64,000 nucleotides of DNA from NCBI RefSeq assembly GCF_024832785.1, contig NZ_CP116615.1:186001-250000 (forward strand), written 5' to 3'. The notes under the pieces were generated by a model. It was not told the origin of the DNA and did not search any database. It worked only from the letters and a program-made list of their open reading frames with translations. A program made the translations under genes and the position numbers. Within the stretch, counting starts at the first letter, position 1. Every line of letters starts with the position of its first letter. Below, piece by piece: positions 46,741 through 55,896 of the stretch. Source of the stretch: Fontisphaera persica (GTDB lineage Bacteria > Verrucomicrobiota > Verrucomicrobiia > Limisphaerales > Fontisphaeraceae).

Positions 46741-47780
46741 TGGCTCAGCCGTTTCTGCAGCTCGGCTACCAACTGGTCGCCGGGCAGATTTTTGCTTTTG
46801 GCGCGCTGGATATAGTCATTCAGCACTTTCTGCACGGCCTCGCGCATGCGCTGGATTTCAGCGGGGGGCAACTCGATGAATTCCTTTTTCAAGCCCGCCA
46901 CAAATTCACGCCCTTCGCGGTCTGCGGCGTCCCAGGCCGCCCCATGTTTGGCAATGTATTCCTGGCTGACGTCGGCAAAAATTTTCTGCACGTCGGGCGG
47001 GAGTTTTTGCCATTTGCTCTGATTCATCACCACAAACATGGCGGTGGTGTAGCCAATCTTGGAGGTATCCACCACGTATTGAATGACCTCGCCCTGCTTC
47101 CATCCCTTCAAGGTTTCCAGGGGGCAAAGCGTGGCGTCCACCACTCCTTTTTGCAGCGCCTCATAGGTTTCTGGTTGCGGCAAGGCCACCGGCGTGCCGC
47201 CCAGGCTTTCCACAATCATCGCCGACAATCCCGTGGCGCGCACTTTCAAGCCCTTAAAGTCCTCGAGCCGGCGCACGGGTTTCTTGGAGGCCAGGATGCC
47301 CGGCCCGTGGGCATGGATATACAAAACTTTCACGCCGGAGATTTCCCCCGGGTTGAATTTGGCCACCATGTCATTAGCCAGACGCGTAGCGGTGGCGCCG
47401 CTGGGGTAACCGAGGGGCAGGTCCAGGGCTTCGAGGAGGGGGAAACGCCCGCGGGTATAGGCAAAACAGCTCATGCCAATGTCGGAAATGCCTTTTTCCA
47501 CGCCTTCGTAGCATTGGGCGGCAGGGGTCAGGGCGCCCCCGGGGACCACGTTAATTTTGACCCGCCCGCCGCTGCGCTTTTCAATTTCCGCCGCCCAGGC
47601 CACCGCGGTTTGGGCCTGCACGTGGGTGGGCGGGAAGAAGACGCTGTAACTCAGCGTAATGACTTCGCCTTTGGCCGGCGGCGCTTCGGTTTCCGTTTTC
47701 TTGTTGCAACCGGGGGTGAAGATTCCCACCACTACTGCCAAGAACAACCCGCCACCTTGCCGCCAATTAAGGGTTTTCAT
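46737..47780 (-). CDS. dctP: TRAP transporter substrate-binding lipoprotein (DctP)
   Basis: A 347-residue periplasmic binding protein. The signal peptide ends in a lipobox-like FTPGC (Cys about 25), so it is likely lipid-anchored. DctP features: [60 protein letters not shown] with the carboxylate-binding Arg, and [20 protein letters not shown]. It captures the ligand and delivers it to DctQM. The start ATG is at 47780 on the minus strand. The 340 nt upstream contain the short inverted repeat CACCAT-n5-ATGGTG near 47801-47817, a possible but unproven operator. Confidence 0.93.
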   Translation of the reverse strand: MKTLNWRQGGGLFLAVVVGIFTPGCNKKTETEAPPAKGEVITLSYSVFFPPTHVQAQTAVAWAAEIEKRSGGRVKINVVPGGALTPAAQCYEGVEKGISDIGMSCFAYTRGRFPLLEALDLPLGYPSGATATRLANDMVAKFNPGEISGVKVLYIHAHGPGILASKKPVRRLEDFKGLKVRATGLSAMIVESLGGTPVALPQPETYEALQKGVVDATLCPLETLKGWKQGEVIQYVVDTSKIGYTTAMFVVMNQSKWQKLPPDVQKIFADVSQEYIAKHGAAWDAADREGREFVAGLKKEFIELPPAEIQRMREAVQKVLNDYIQRAKSKNLPGDQLVAELQKRLSQ

Positions 47781-48120
47781 AGGATTTATGTTTGCTTATG
47801 CCACCATCGCGCATGGTGAATGGACACGTGTTGCGCAGTCATGGATTTTTCTAATCATAAATGTGAGACTGGCAAGGCAAATCCCCACGGGCGCAGCAGC
47901 AATTAACTCAGCGAAGTTAAATAATAAACACAACTAATCTAGGGACAACTGAGGCAGGTCCTTGACCCATACGTACCGGGCGAGGAATACGTCCCCCAAG
48001 ACCACCCCTGTCGTGGGAAACTTCCGCTGGAATGGTTCAAGTTATATCCCAACTCCCTCATTGCATTTGGGACGCGCAAGGCATAGTCTGGGGCCGCTCT
48101 AATCCAAGCAGCAAACCTTT
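47781..48120. other. Intergenic region between dctP and the GYF-domain gene
   Basis: It is a divergent promoter region. I see one small inverted repeat, CACCATCGCGCATGGTG, close to the dctP start. Otherwise I see no gene, no clear sigma-70 boxes and no RNA structure that I can defend. Confidence 0.5.
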
Positions 48121-48987
48121 ATGTATAAAATCATTGGCGCTGACGGCAGGGAGTACGGCCCCGTTTCCGCTGAGGAAATCAAGCAGTGGATTCGTGAGGG
48201 TCGCGCAGTAACCAACACCAAGGCTCAAGCGGTCGGGACCGTGGAATGGAGGGATTTGCGTGACTTTCCGGAGTTCGCCGGCTGTTTTGGGGCGTCCCCC
48301 CCCCCGCCGCCAACCGCTACAGCCGCGCCCCCCGGGGGTGCCATGCCCCCCGTCGGCGTGGTCACAGTGGACCCCAGGCAGGAGGCCGAAGCGATTATTG
48401 CGCGGGGCATTCATTTTTCCATTGGCGATTGTTTAAGCCGCGGCTGGCAACTGGTGATGTCCGATTTCTGGCCGGTGGTGGGGGTGTCGGCGCTTATTCT
48501 TGTCATCCTCGCCGGCACCAATGCGGCCTATGTGGGGCTGCTGATTAATGGTCCTTTGCTCGGCGGCCTTTATTATTATTTCCTGAAAAAAATTCGTGGC
48601 CAGTCGGCGGCGTTGGGTGACGCGTTTGCCGGTTTTTCACTGGCTTTTTTACAGTTGTTTTTACTGAATTTAATCTCCGGTATCTTTATTTCGCTGGGTT
48701 TGGTGCTGTGCCTCATCCCCGGCATCTATCTGGCGGTGGCATATTACTTTATCTATCCTTTGTTAATAGACCGCAGGCTTGAATTTTGGCCGACGATGGA
48801 GATTTGCCGGCGGGTGGTGACCTCGATATGGTGGCAAGCATTGGTCTTTGTGCTGGTCATGGCGTTGGTGAACCTGGCCGGGGCGCTCGCCTTATGCGTG
48901 GGCATTTTTATCAGTTTCCCGGTGACGATTGCCGCCACCTGCTATGCCTATGAGTCTATTTTCAACGGACGACAACCCACCACCTGA
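48121..48987 (+). CDS. GYF_2-domain membrane protein
   Basis: A 288-residue protein. Residues 1-55 form a GYF_2 domain (YKIIGADGREYGPVSAEEIK, QWIREGRAVTN, WRDLRDFPEF), usually a protein-interaction module. A proline-rich linker (SPPPPPTATAAPPGGAMPPV) leads to a hydrophobic C-terminal part with about five membrane segments (roughly 120-135, 140-153, 175-215, 240-262, 265-280). The linker itself could be a GYF ligand. Such proteins are widespread in Verrucomicrobiota and of unknown function. The following gene overlaps its 3' end by 38 nt. Confidence 0.82.
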   Translation: MYKIIGADGREYGPVSAEEIKQWIREGRAVTNTKAQAVGTVEWRDLRDFPEFAGCFGASPPPPPTATAAPPGGAMPPVGVVTVDPRQEAEAIIARGIHFSIGDCLSRGWQLVMSDFWPVVGVSALILVILAGTNAAYVGLLINGPLLGGLYYYFLKKIRGQSAALGDAFAGFSLAFLQLFLLNLISGIFISLGLVLCLIPGIYLAVAYYFIYPLLIDRRLEFWPTMEICRRVVTSIWWQALVFVLVMALVNLAGALALCVGIFISFPVTIAATCYAYESIFNGRQPTT

Positions 48988-49339
48988 GCCAGCCCATGCC
49001 TGGGGCATGGTGGCGGCCAATCTGCTGTTGTGGCCGGGCCTGGGCACGGCCTTGGCGCGCCGCAAAAGCGGCTTGGTGCAAATGGGGTTATCCGGCGGCG
49101 GGCTTATCATGGCGTTGGTGGGGATGGTGGGTTTTTATTTTCGGTGGGTGACTACCACCGAATTTCCCGGCTGGCGTGATCGTTATGTGATGGCGTTTGT
49201 GGCGGGGCTGGGATTGTTTGCGCTGGCCTGGTTTTGGGCGCTGGGAAGCAGTATTCAAATCATTCGCTCGTCCCGTTCGCGAGCGCCAGCGCAAGCAGCG
49301 GCGGAGCGCCCTGCGCCGCCCCCAATGGGAAAGGCCTAG
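48950..49339 (+). CDS. Small membrane protein, hypothetical
   Basis: A 129-residue protein from ATG 48950, overlapping the GYF-domain gene. It has about three hydrophobic stretches (WGMVAANLLLWPGLGTALAR; MGLSGGGLIMALVGMVGFYF; FVAGLGLFALAWFWALGSSI) and a basic, Pro/Ala-rich end. The first stretch resembles the short segment of TM2-like or DUF5683-like membrane proteins, but I cannot assign a family. Coupled with the preceding GYF-domain gene, it may be part of the same membrane assembly. Confidence 0.65.
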   Translation: MSLFSTDDNPPPEPAHAWGMVAANLLLWPGLGTALARRKSGLVQMGLSGGGLIMALVGMVGFYFRWVTTTEFPGWRDRYVMAFVAGLGLFALAWFWALGSSIQIIRSSRSRAPAQAAAERPAPPPMGKA

Positions 49340-49387
49340 CAGGATGGGGGATTTCGCGGTGGGCGTCGCCTGGGCTAAGTTAAGCGC

Positions 49388-49699
49388 ATGAACGAACTGA
49401 CACCGCAAGAAGTAGCTCAATCGCTGGCCACATTAAAGGATTGGCAGAAGCGCGCTGCGGTCTTGGAGCGCCAGTATGTTTTTCAGGACTTTCCCACCGC
49501 CATCACGTTTGTGAACCGGGTGGCCGAAGCTGCGGAGAAGGCGTGGCATCATCCGGATATAGACATTCGCTGGAACAAGGTGGTATTGACGCTGACCACC
49601 CATGATGCCGGTGGTTTGACCCGCAAAGATTTCGAACTGGCCGCCGTCTGCGATGCCCTGGCCCGCGATTTGCCCGGGCCGCGCGCTGCCGGGACGTGA
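49388..49699 (+). CDS. Pterin-4a-carbinolamine dehydratase
   Basis: A 103-residue PCD/DCoH-fold enzyme that recycles the 4a-hydroxy pterin cofactor of aromatic amino acid hydroxylases. The active-site signature EKAWHHPDIDIRW (His 54, His 55, Pro 56) is intact, followed by VVLTLTTHDAGGLTRKDFEL with the third His. In bacteria lacking aromatic hydroxylases the enzyme has a role in molybdopterin or folate-related chemistry. Its stop overlaps the GTG start of the galactokinase-like gene. Confidence 0.93.
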   Translation: MNELTPQEVAQSLATLKDWQKRAAVLERQYVFQDFPTAITFVNRVAEAAEKAWHHPDIDIRWNKVVLTLTTHDAGGLTRKDFELAAVCDALARDLPGPRAAGT

Positions 49700-50919
49700 A
49701 ACGCCGATTGCCACCCCGCGCCACCCTGGAAGCCCAACAGGCTTTCAAGCAAGCTTTTGGGTACCGGGCCGCGTTCACTGTTTCTGCGCCAGCGGTCGTC
49801 GAGTTGCTGGGGCATCATGCGGAAGCGCACGAGGGGCTGGCTTTGATGGCGGCCATTGGGCGGTTTGTCCAAATGGCGGCGTCGCCGCGGCCTGACGGCA
49901 AAATTGAACTGGCGTGCGCCGGGCATTCCGGCACGGAATGTTTCTGGCTCAGCGAGCTCAAGTTTAATCCAGCGGCCTCGTGGGCTGACCCCATCAAGGC
50001 GGTGTTGATGGAATTGCGGCGGCATGGGGTGCCTTTTCGCGGGTTTAATCTGGCGGTGCATGACGGCATTCCCGCCCAGGCCGGCCTGGGCGAAGTGGCC
50101 GCGTGGCAGGCGGCGGCCGCCCTTTTGGTGCGCAAGTTATATCCCTTTCGTTTAACGGACACGGGTTGCCTGAACCGTCCGCCTGCGCGGGACCGTTATG
50201 GGCAGGTGCCGCCGCCGGCCCAGCCCGAGCGCCTGGCGCTGGCGCGCATGACCCACCGCGCCAGCCGGTCTTTGAGCGGCGTGCGTTCGAGTTTGGTTGA
50301 GCATCTGACGGTCTTTTGCGGGCGGGCCTATCATGCGCTGACGGTGGACTGCCGGCATCACTCGGTGGAAACGCTGCCTTTGCTGGGGCAGGCGGCGCTG
50401 GTGATCTGTCCCTCGGGCGTCCAGGGAGAAGACAGCGCGGCCCAGGTGCAGGTCCGCGAGCGGGCTGGTCATTCTGCCGCGCAAAAGTTGCGTGCGCGCA
50501 GCCTGCGGGCGGTGAATTGGGCCGTGCTCAAGGAGGGCCGGATGCACTTGAATGATCTGGAATTTGCCTGCGCGTACCACCAGGTCGGCGAGACGGCGCG
50601 AGTGGTCTTCGCCGAGCGGGCTTTGCGCGAGGGAGATTTCTTGCAGTTTGGCCAGTATCTGACCCAAAGCCACGAGAGCGCACGGGATTTCCTGCAAATC
50701 TCGTGTCCAGAAGTGGATTGGCTGGTGGAGCAGGCCCTGGCACAGCCGGGATGCCTGGGGGCGCGGCTGGCCGGGCCGGGTTTTGGGGGGGCCACCGTGA
50801 ATCTGGTGACTTGGAATCAGTACGAGGCCTTTGTCAAAAAAATGGCGGCGCTCTACGAGCGCTACACCGGGCGGCGCATTCAGCCTCTGGCCTGTCCGGT
50901 GGTGGATGGGGTGGAGTGA
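49696..50919 (+). CDS. Galactokinase homologue lacking catalytic motifs
   Basis: A 407-residue GHMP-family protein aligned with galactokinase from end to end. The GalK signature (P-G-R-V-N-L-I-G-E-H-T-D-Y) reads here APAVVELLGHHAEA (residues 31-44), so the Arg, Asn, Glu and Asp are changed. The ATP loop G-L-S-S-S is AGLGEVAAW. The M-D-Q block with the catalytic Asp is replaced in the stretch SGVRSSLVEHLTVFCGRAYH, while the neighbouring ALTVDCRHHSVETLPL and the C-terminal ARLAGPGFGGATVNLV are kept. It is therefore unlikely to phosphorylate galactose and may act as a binding or regulatory protein. The GTG start overlaps the dehydratase stop. Confidence 0.8.
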   Translation: MKRRLPPRATLEAQQAFKQAFGYRAAFTVSAPAVVELLGHHAEAHEGLALMAAIGRFVQMAASPRPDGKIELACAGHSGTECFWLSELKFNPAASWADPIKAVLMELRRHGVPFRGFNLAVHDGIPAQAGLGEVAAWQAAAALLVRKLYPFRLTDTGCLNRPPARDRYGQVPPPAQPERLALARMTHRASRSLSGVRSSLVEHLTVFCGRAYHALTVDCRHHSVETLPLLGQAALVICPSGVQGEDSAAQVQVRERAGHSAAQKLRARSLRAVNWAVLKEGRMHLNDLEFACAYHQVGETARVVFAERALREGDFLQFGQYLTQSHESARDFLQISCPEVDWLVEQALAQPGCLGARLAGPGFGGATVNLVTWNQYEAFVKKMAALYERYTGRRIQPLACPVVDGVE

Positions 50920-50943
50920 GAGCGGTGGCAGAATGGCCGCGTT

Positions 50944-51852
50944 TTAGTTTTCCAGCGCTGCTTTGGAAAGGGGAACGCGGCGGCGCTCGGGCCATTCGAC
51001 GAGGCCCAGGACCAACCCGGCGCCGATGACCAGCACACCCCAAAGCTGGCCCCAATGGAGGGATTCGCCCAGCCAATAAGCGGCCATGGGCACTCCGGCG
51101 AGGGGCTGCACAAAAATCGTCAACACCACCAGGCTGACGGGGGTTTCCTTGATGACCCACAACCACGCAGTGTAGCCCAGAACGGTGCACACCAGGGCCA
51201 TGAAGGCGAGTCCGGCCCACGCCTGCCACGGCAGTTTGTGCGCGGCCTGCCACGTGCTGCCGCCGTCATACAGCACGTTGGCCAGCGTGCCGGCAACCAG
51301 GGCGGTGGCCAGAATGCGCGCGCTGCCGGCGCGTTGCGCCACCGGCTTGCCCAGGATGGAATAGCCGCTTTCGCAGACGAAACTGGAGATGAAAATGAGG
51401 TTGGCGGTGAGGCTGGTCCACTGAAACTCCGGACGCCAGACACCGTTCAAGAGGGCCACCCCGGTGATGCCCAGCACGAAACCGGCCCAGCGGCGCCAAG
51501 GTATATGTTCTTTGAGCAGCAGGGCTGCAAGCAGCGAAGTAATCAGCGGTTCGAGAGCCATCAACACGGCGCTGTTGCCGGCTCCGCCCAGGGCATTGCC
51601 GAGGACTTGCAGACGCTGGCCAACGCAGAAGACCAGCATGCCCATGACGGCGGCGCGCAGCCAGTCCCTGCCTTGCAGGGGCGGGCCGGGCAGCCAGCGC
51701 CATAGAGGAGCCAGCGCGAGCGTGGCGAGCAGGAAGCGAAGCGTCACGATGCCGCCCGGCTCCAGCCAGTTGCCCAACGCCTTGTTGATGGGCAGCGTGG
51801 CCGCCCAGCAGACGTTGAACACCACCATGATAAACAGATGCGTCAGCCGCAT
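50944..51852 (-). CDS. EamA/DMT-family transporter
   Basis: A 302-residue membrane protein with ten hydrophobic segments in two EamA repeats. The first is FIMVVFNVCWAATLPINKAL to AGFVLGITGVALLNGV, the second is LTANLIFISSFVCESGYSIL to LWGVLVIGAGLVLGLVEWPE. The usual duplicated pattern is visible (LRFLLATLALAPLW; GNSAVLMALEPLITSLLAAL; SLVVLTIFVQPLAGVPMAAY). It would export or import a small metabolite; specificity is not predictable. The frame is open upstream to 52074, but ATG 51852 gives a start right at the first membrane segment. Confidence 0.86.
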   Translation of the reverse strand: MRLTHLFIMVVFNVCWAATLPINKALGNWLEPGGIVTLRFLLATLALAPLWRWLPGPPLQGRDWLRAAVMGMLVFCVGQRLQVLGNALGGAGNSAVLMALEPLITSLLAALLLKEHIPWRRWAGFVLGITGVALLNGVWRPEFQWTSLTANLIFISSFVCESGYSILGKPVAQRAGSARILATALVAGTLANVLYDGGSTWQAAHKLPWQAWAGLAFMALVCTVLGYTAWLWVIKETPVSLVVLTIFVQPLAGVPMAAYWLGESLHWGQLWGVLVIGAGLVLGLVEWPERRRVPLSKAALEN

Positions 51853-52076
51853 AATCCGCCGCGCGCAAACTTGCCGTGGCGGCATGATTTGGCAAGGCAA
51901 ATGCAAGGGCAGGCCATGCCCACGAGGCGGGGAATGGGCGGGACAATTAACTGGGTGGATTGGGCCATTGACGCATCCGAAGGGGACGAGGTGCTGTGCG
52001 GCTTGCGCGCGGGAGAGGCTTGAGTTATGGTAAAACCGACACCCGCGCCAAGAGGGGCGGGGTGTGAACGACACCT

Positions 52077-52784
52077 ATGGCGAAAGATTATTACGTCATT
52101 TTGGGCGTCGGACCAGACGCGGGACAGGAGGAAATTCGCAGCGCTTTCCGGCGGCGCGCGCTGGAGACGCACCCGGATCGTTTCGGCGCAGACCCTGAGC
52201 CGTTCATCGAACTACAGGAGGCCTACCGCATTTTGAGCAATGAGCGATTGCGGGCGGCCTATGATGCCGAGCGCCGCCGGCGTCGGCAGCAACGACAGGC
52301 CACGGCTGAACCCTTGCGTCGGGCGCGGCAGGCGGAGCCTTTGCGGGCGGCGGCGGAGGAAGGCATAGATTTGAGTGAAGCTTCGCTGACGCAATCCTTC
52401 CGCACTTACCAGCCGTCCTTCGAGGATATCATGGGGCGGTTGTGGCGGAATTTTTACGGGGCGGAACACCCCAAGGCGGAGCAGGTGGAGCAACTGGTGG
52501 TGGACATACCCATCACTCCTGCGCAGGCGCGTTGGGGCGGGCAGGTGCGCATCATGATACCGGCCCAGCACGTCTGCCCGACCTGCGAAGGGGAACGGCA
52601 CATTGGGGGGTACCCCTGTTTCCGTTGCGGAGGGGTGGGGGTGATTGTCAAGGAAACGCCCGTTTATGCGTCCTATCCGCCGCAGGTGGTGAATCACTAC
52701 CTCGCGCACATCCCGCTGGAATCGTTGGGGATAAGCAATCTGTACCTTACGGTGCGCTTTTGTGTGACCGAGCAGGCGGAGTGA
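52077..52784 (+). CDS. J-domain protein with a two-CxxC zinc-like motif
   Basis: A 235-residue protein. The N-terminal J domain (DYYVILGVGPDAGQEEIRSA, THPDRFG with HPD at 32-34, AYRILSNERLRAAYD) should stimulate an Hsp70 ATPase. A basic Arg/Gln-rich linker follows. The C-terminal part has IPITPAQARWGGQVRIMIPA, then CPTCEGERHIGGYPCFRCGG, i.e. only two CxxC motifs instead of the four of DnaJ. It ends with a beta-rich segment. It is smaller than DnaJ or CbpA, so it is probably a specialised co-chaperone; its client is unknown. Confidence 0.84.
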   Translation: MAKDYYVILGVGPDAGQEEIRSAFRRRALETHPDRFGADPEPFIELQEAYRILSNERLRAAYDAERRRRRQQRQATAEPLRRARQAEPLRAAAEEGIDLSEASLTQSFRTYQPSFEDIMGRLWRNFYGAEHPKAEQVEQLVVDIPITPAQARWGGQVRIMIPAQHVCPTCEGERHIGGYPCFRCGGVGVIVKETPVYASYPPQVVNHYLAHIPLESLGISNLYLTVRFCVTEQAE

Positions 52785-52849
52785 TTTTCCCCCGCCTTCC
52801 TTTCAGGCGGAAGTGAAAGGTGATGGCTGGGCCCGGCGGCGCAGTGGAA

Positions 52850-54055
52850 TCACTGTTTGACGCGCTGCTCCAGGCGTTGGATGGCCTGGCTGACCCAGCG
52901 ATTATCATTGGTGTTTTGGATGGAGCGGTAACTCTTGAGAGCGGCGGCAAGATTGCCTTCCTGCTCGTAAATGCGGGCAATTTGCAGGTGGGCCCAATCG
53001 GCGCGCTGCGGATTGATGCGCATCAATAATTCGTAGCTTTGCATCACCTTTTCCGGCTCGTTGTTGGCGCGAAAGGCGCCCACACAGGTGTTGATGATCA
53101 TGTCCACACTCAGGGGGGAGCGGCGGTCATCTTCAGCCACGTCCAGGTGGGGCCACAAATAACCTTCGGCCAGCCGGGCCGCGAGCCAATTGTTTTGGGC
53201 GTCGTTCCAACAGTACTGCATGGCTTGCAGGACCATGCTCACGCCAGCGCGTTGATGGCGCAGGTTGGCGCTGGCCAGCAGGCGCTTGGCTACATAGAGT
53301 GTCTCCCCAATCACCTGATACATGGCGGAGTAACTTTTGGCTTCATTGAGCCGTTTGCGATGCTCAGTGGCCAGGGCCATTTGGGCTTTCTGCAAATCAT
53401 TGTTCACCATGGCGGGATTGGCGGCGGCCATGGCGGCAAAGGCGCGTTGAAAATCCCACAGGTCCGCGGTAATGGGCGCCAATTCTTTTTCCATGTCAGG
53501 GATTTTTTTGAGCTCCTGCCGCCAGGCGGGCAGGTTTTCCTGGACATAGGCAATGCGCCGGACTTGGTTGGATAGATTTTCCGCGAGCCGATTGGCATTG
53601 GTGGCTGCGGAGGTGAGAGCGTCTTTCACCTGTTTCTCCAAGTTTTCGACCAGGTTGCTGCGCATGACCAGCTCCTGTTCCGCCTCGGTGACCCGGTTTT
53701 CCAGGCGCAACATGCTGGACTTCAGCTTGAGGTATTCATCGCGCAGGGTGTCAAAGTCTTTGCCTGTGCGTTTGCCTTTTTGCGGGCCTGTATTCTTGTC
53801 CTCTTTGGGTTCAACCTTGGCCATCTCGGCTTTGGAGGGGAAGGGGAATTCCACGGTGAAACTGCTGCGGCCGGTTTGTTGTTTAAGGTAGCGGTCCACG
53901 GCCCAGCGCGCTTTCCAAGAAGCCAGAGATTGGGCCAACAGGAAATACCCTCCCAAGAGGATGGCGAGGAGCGCGGCAACGGCGCCCAGCCCCAGCCAGA
54001 GGCGTTTTTTGCGATTTCCGGCGCCAGCGGTGGTTGTGGCATTCATTTTCTGCAT
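52850..54055 (-). CDS. Coiled-coil membrane-anchored protein with TPR-like C-terminus
   Basis: A 401-residue protein from ATG 54055 (upstream in-frame TTG possible). One membrane segment (about residues 17-38, LWLGLGAVAALLAILLGGYF) is followed by a charged linker. A long predicted coiled coil follows (about 100-200; DTLRDEYLKLKSSMLRLENR, EAEQELVMRSNLVENLEKQV). The C-terminus holds one clear TPR-like helix pair (YELLMRINPQRADWAHLQIA; RIYEQEGNLAAALKSYRSIQ). It resembles envelope tethering or assembly proteins by architecture only. I recognise no specific family. Confidence 0.7.
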   Translation of the reverse strand: MQKMNATTTAGAGNRKKRLWLGLGAVAALLAILLGGYFLLAQSLASWKARWAVDRYLKQQTGRSSFTVEFPFPSKAEMAKVEPKEDKNTGPQKGKRTGKDFDTLRDEYLKLKSSMLRLENRVTEAEQELVMRSNLVENLEKQVKDALTSAATNANRLAENLSNQVRRIAYVQENLPAWRQELKKIPDMEKELAPITADLWDFQRAFAAMAAANPAMVNNDLQKAQMALATEHRKRLNEAKSYSAMYQVIGETLYVAKRLLASANLRHQRAGVSMVLQAMQYCWNDAQNNWLAARLAEGYLWPHLDVAEDDRRSPLSVDMIINTCVGAFRANNEPEKVMQSYELLMRINPQRADWAHLQIARIYEQEGNLAAALKSYRSIQNTNDNRWVSQAIQRLEQRVKQ

Positions 54056-54277
54056 GGTAAGTGCGCGGTCCAGTGTGTCACCCAAAAATCCAACCATCGG
54101 TTTAGACGAGAAAGCAGAGGCAAAAGTTACAAAATACCCCTGCCATGGGACGGGGTTGAAGGAGGCATGCGGCAGGGTAAAGGCATTCCTTGCCGTGGGG
54201 GTTCAGGGGCAAGCTGAGAGAGCATTCGTGCCAATCCATGGTTTGCCAACCGGCGGGCTTTAGGTCACTCTATTCTC

Positions 54278-55213
54278 ATGAATATGACCTTTCCTCGTCT
54301 TTCGAGGGCACGTCTTGGCGGCATGATGGGGGCCAGCCTGCTGGCGTGCCTGCTTCTCTGGGGCACAGTGGCGGCTGAGGCGCAAAATCCGGCCAACTAC
54401 CGGCGCATTGAGGACATTATCTATGGGCGCAAACACGGGGTGGCTTTGACGCTGGATGTGTTTGAGCCGGCGCGCACCAATGGTTACGGCGTCCTGTTCA
54501 TGGTGAGCGGGGGGTTCTTTTCTTCCAAGTCCGCCATCAACCCGGCGCATTACCGGCCGTTTTTGGACAGGGGCTATACAGTCTTTGCCGTGGTACATGG
54601 TTCCCAGCCCAAATACACCATTCCTGAAATTGTGGAGGATGTGCATCGGGCGGTGCGTTTTGTACGTTACCATGCGGCCAAGTGGGGCATCCGTCCCGAT
54701 AAACTGGGGGTGTGCGGCGCCAGTGCGGGAGGGCATCTATCCTTGACCTTGGGTACTCAGGGAGGCCCCGGCCGCCCGGAGGCTGCCGATGCGGTGGACC
54801 GGGCGAGCAGCGCGGTGCAGGCGGTGGCATGTTTCTTTCCCCCCACGGATTTTCTTAATTACGGCAAAACCGGGGAGGTGGCGGTGGGGATTGGCATTTT
54901 AAGGGAGTTTCGGCCTGCCTTTGGTCCCCGTTCCGACCAGCCGCAGGAACGGCTGAAGTACGGGCGGGAGATTTCCCCGATCTATTTTATTACTTCCAAC
55001 CTGCCCCCCACTTTGATCATTCATGGCGATGCCGACAAGTTGGTGCCCATTCAACAAGCGGAGAGCTTTGTGGAGAAGGCGCGCGAGGCGGGGGCCAAAG
55101 CCAAATTGATCGTCAGGCCCGGTCGAGGTCATGGCTGGGTGGACATGTTGCAGGACGTGCAACTGCTGGCGGACTGGTTTGACGAGCATTTGCGCGGCCT
55201 AAAAACGCCATAA
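54278..55213 (+). CDS. Exported alpha/beta hydrolase (BD-FAE-like esterase)
   Basis: A 311-residue protein with a signal peptide (hydrophobic core GMMGASLLACLLLWGTVAA, cleavage near AEA-QN). The hydrolase fold shows GVALTLDVFEPARTNGYGVL, an oxyanion segment FMVSGGFFSSKS, and the nucleophile elbow GASAGGHLS (Ser 149). The acid is probably in LIIHGDADKLVPIQQAESFV and the histidine in VRPGRGHGWVDM. This layout matches carboxylesterases of the BD-FAE/lipase group that act on polysaccharide esters or xenobiotics. Cell location is probably periplasmic. Confidence 0.86.
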   Translation: MNMTFPRLSRARLGGMMGASLLACLLLWGTVAAEAQNPANYRRIEDIIYGRKHGVALTLDVFEPARTNGYGVLFMVSGGFFSSKSAINPAHYRPFLDRGYTVFAVVHGSQPKYTIPEIVEDVHRAVRFVRYHAAKWGIRPDKLGVCGASAGGHLSLTLGTQGGPGRPEAADAVDRASSAVQAVACFFPPTDFLNYGKTGEVAVGIGILREFRPAFGPRSDQPQERLKYGREISPIYFITSNLPPTLIIHGDADKLVPIQQAESFVEKAREAGAKAKLIVRPGRGHGWVDMLQDVQLLADWFDEHLRGLKTP

Positions 55214-55266
55214 GACGGTTTAATCCAGAGCGTGACAAGCGGCGGCGGGTGGCCTAAGATGCGCCC

Positions 55267-55884
55267 ATGGACGCAGTCCATGTCAACATCCGGCGCGCCA
55301 CGGTGGATGATTTGCCGCAGCTCATCGAGTTGTGGAAACAGGAGCAACTCCCATGGCAAACCCTGGAAAAGCGCTTCACCGAATTCCAGGTGGCCGTGGA
55401 TGGGGAGGGGAAGATTTGGGGGGCGATTGGCATTCGGATTGCGCGGCACCAGGGGCAATTGCACAGCGAGGTTTTCCGGCAGTGGGATTTGGCCGATACT
55501 TTGCGCGAGCGTTTTTGGGAGCGCATTGAAACCCTGTCGCACAACCATTCCCTGACCATGCTGTGGACGCAGATGACCGCGCCTTTCTGGCATGGTTATG
55601 GATTTCATCCCCCCACGGCGGAGACGTTGGAGCGCTTTCCGCCTGAATTTGGGGACCAGGGGGGGACGTGGACTGTGTTGTCCCTGCGTCCGGAACTGCT
55701 GCAGACGGTGGACCTGGAGATGGAATTTGACCGGTTTGCTCACGCCGAGCGGCAACGCACGGAAGCCGCCATGGAACAGGCGCGCTGGCTGAAGCGGCTG
55801 GCCACCATTCTGGCGGTGTTGTTGTTTTTGGGCGTGCTGGTGGGGATGAGCTACCTGCTCATGCGCTCTTCCGGCGGGCGATAG
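55267..55884 (+). CDS. GNAT-like domain protein with C-terminal membrane anchor
   Basis: A 205-residue protein. The N-terminal part (VNIRRATVDDLPQLIELWKQ, EFQVAVDGEGKIWGAIGIRI) resembles the start of GNAT acyltransferases, but the acetyl-CoA-binding R/Q-x2-G-x-G/A loop is not obvious. YGFHPPTAETLERFPPEF resembles the late GNAT strand (YGF motif). A single hydrophobic segment at about 180-200 (LATILAVLLFLGVLVGMSYL) anchors it, leaving almost nothing outside. Tail-anchored GNAT-like proteins are unusual. Enzyme activity is uncertain. Confidence 0.68.
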   Translation: MDAVHVNIRRATVDDLPQLIELWKQEQLPWQTLEKRFTEFQVAVDGEGKIWGAIGIRIARHQGQLHSEVFRQWDLADTLRERFWERIETLSHNHSLTMLWTQMTAPFWHGYGFHPPTAETLERFPPEFGDQGGTWTVLSLRPELLQTVDLEMEFDRFAHAERQRTEAAMEQARWLKRLATILAVLLFLGVLVGMSYLLMRSSGGR

Positions 55885-55896
55885 GCCCGGCGGGGG

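Noticed and set aside
47801-47817. Operator palindrome CACCAT-n5-ATGGTG upstream of dctP
   Set aside because: Six-base arms are too short to separate from chance without other copies or a regulator gene nearby.
52792-52810. Terminator after the J-domain gene (CCGCCT...AGGCGG)
   Set aside because: The stem is short and no T run follows on either strand.
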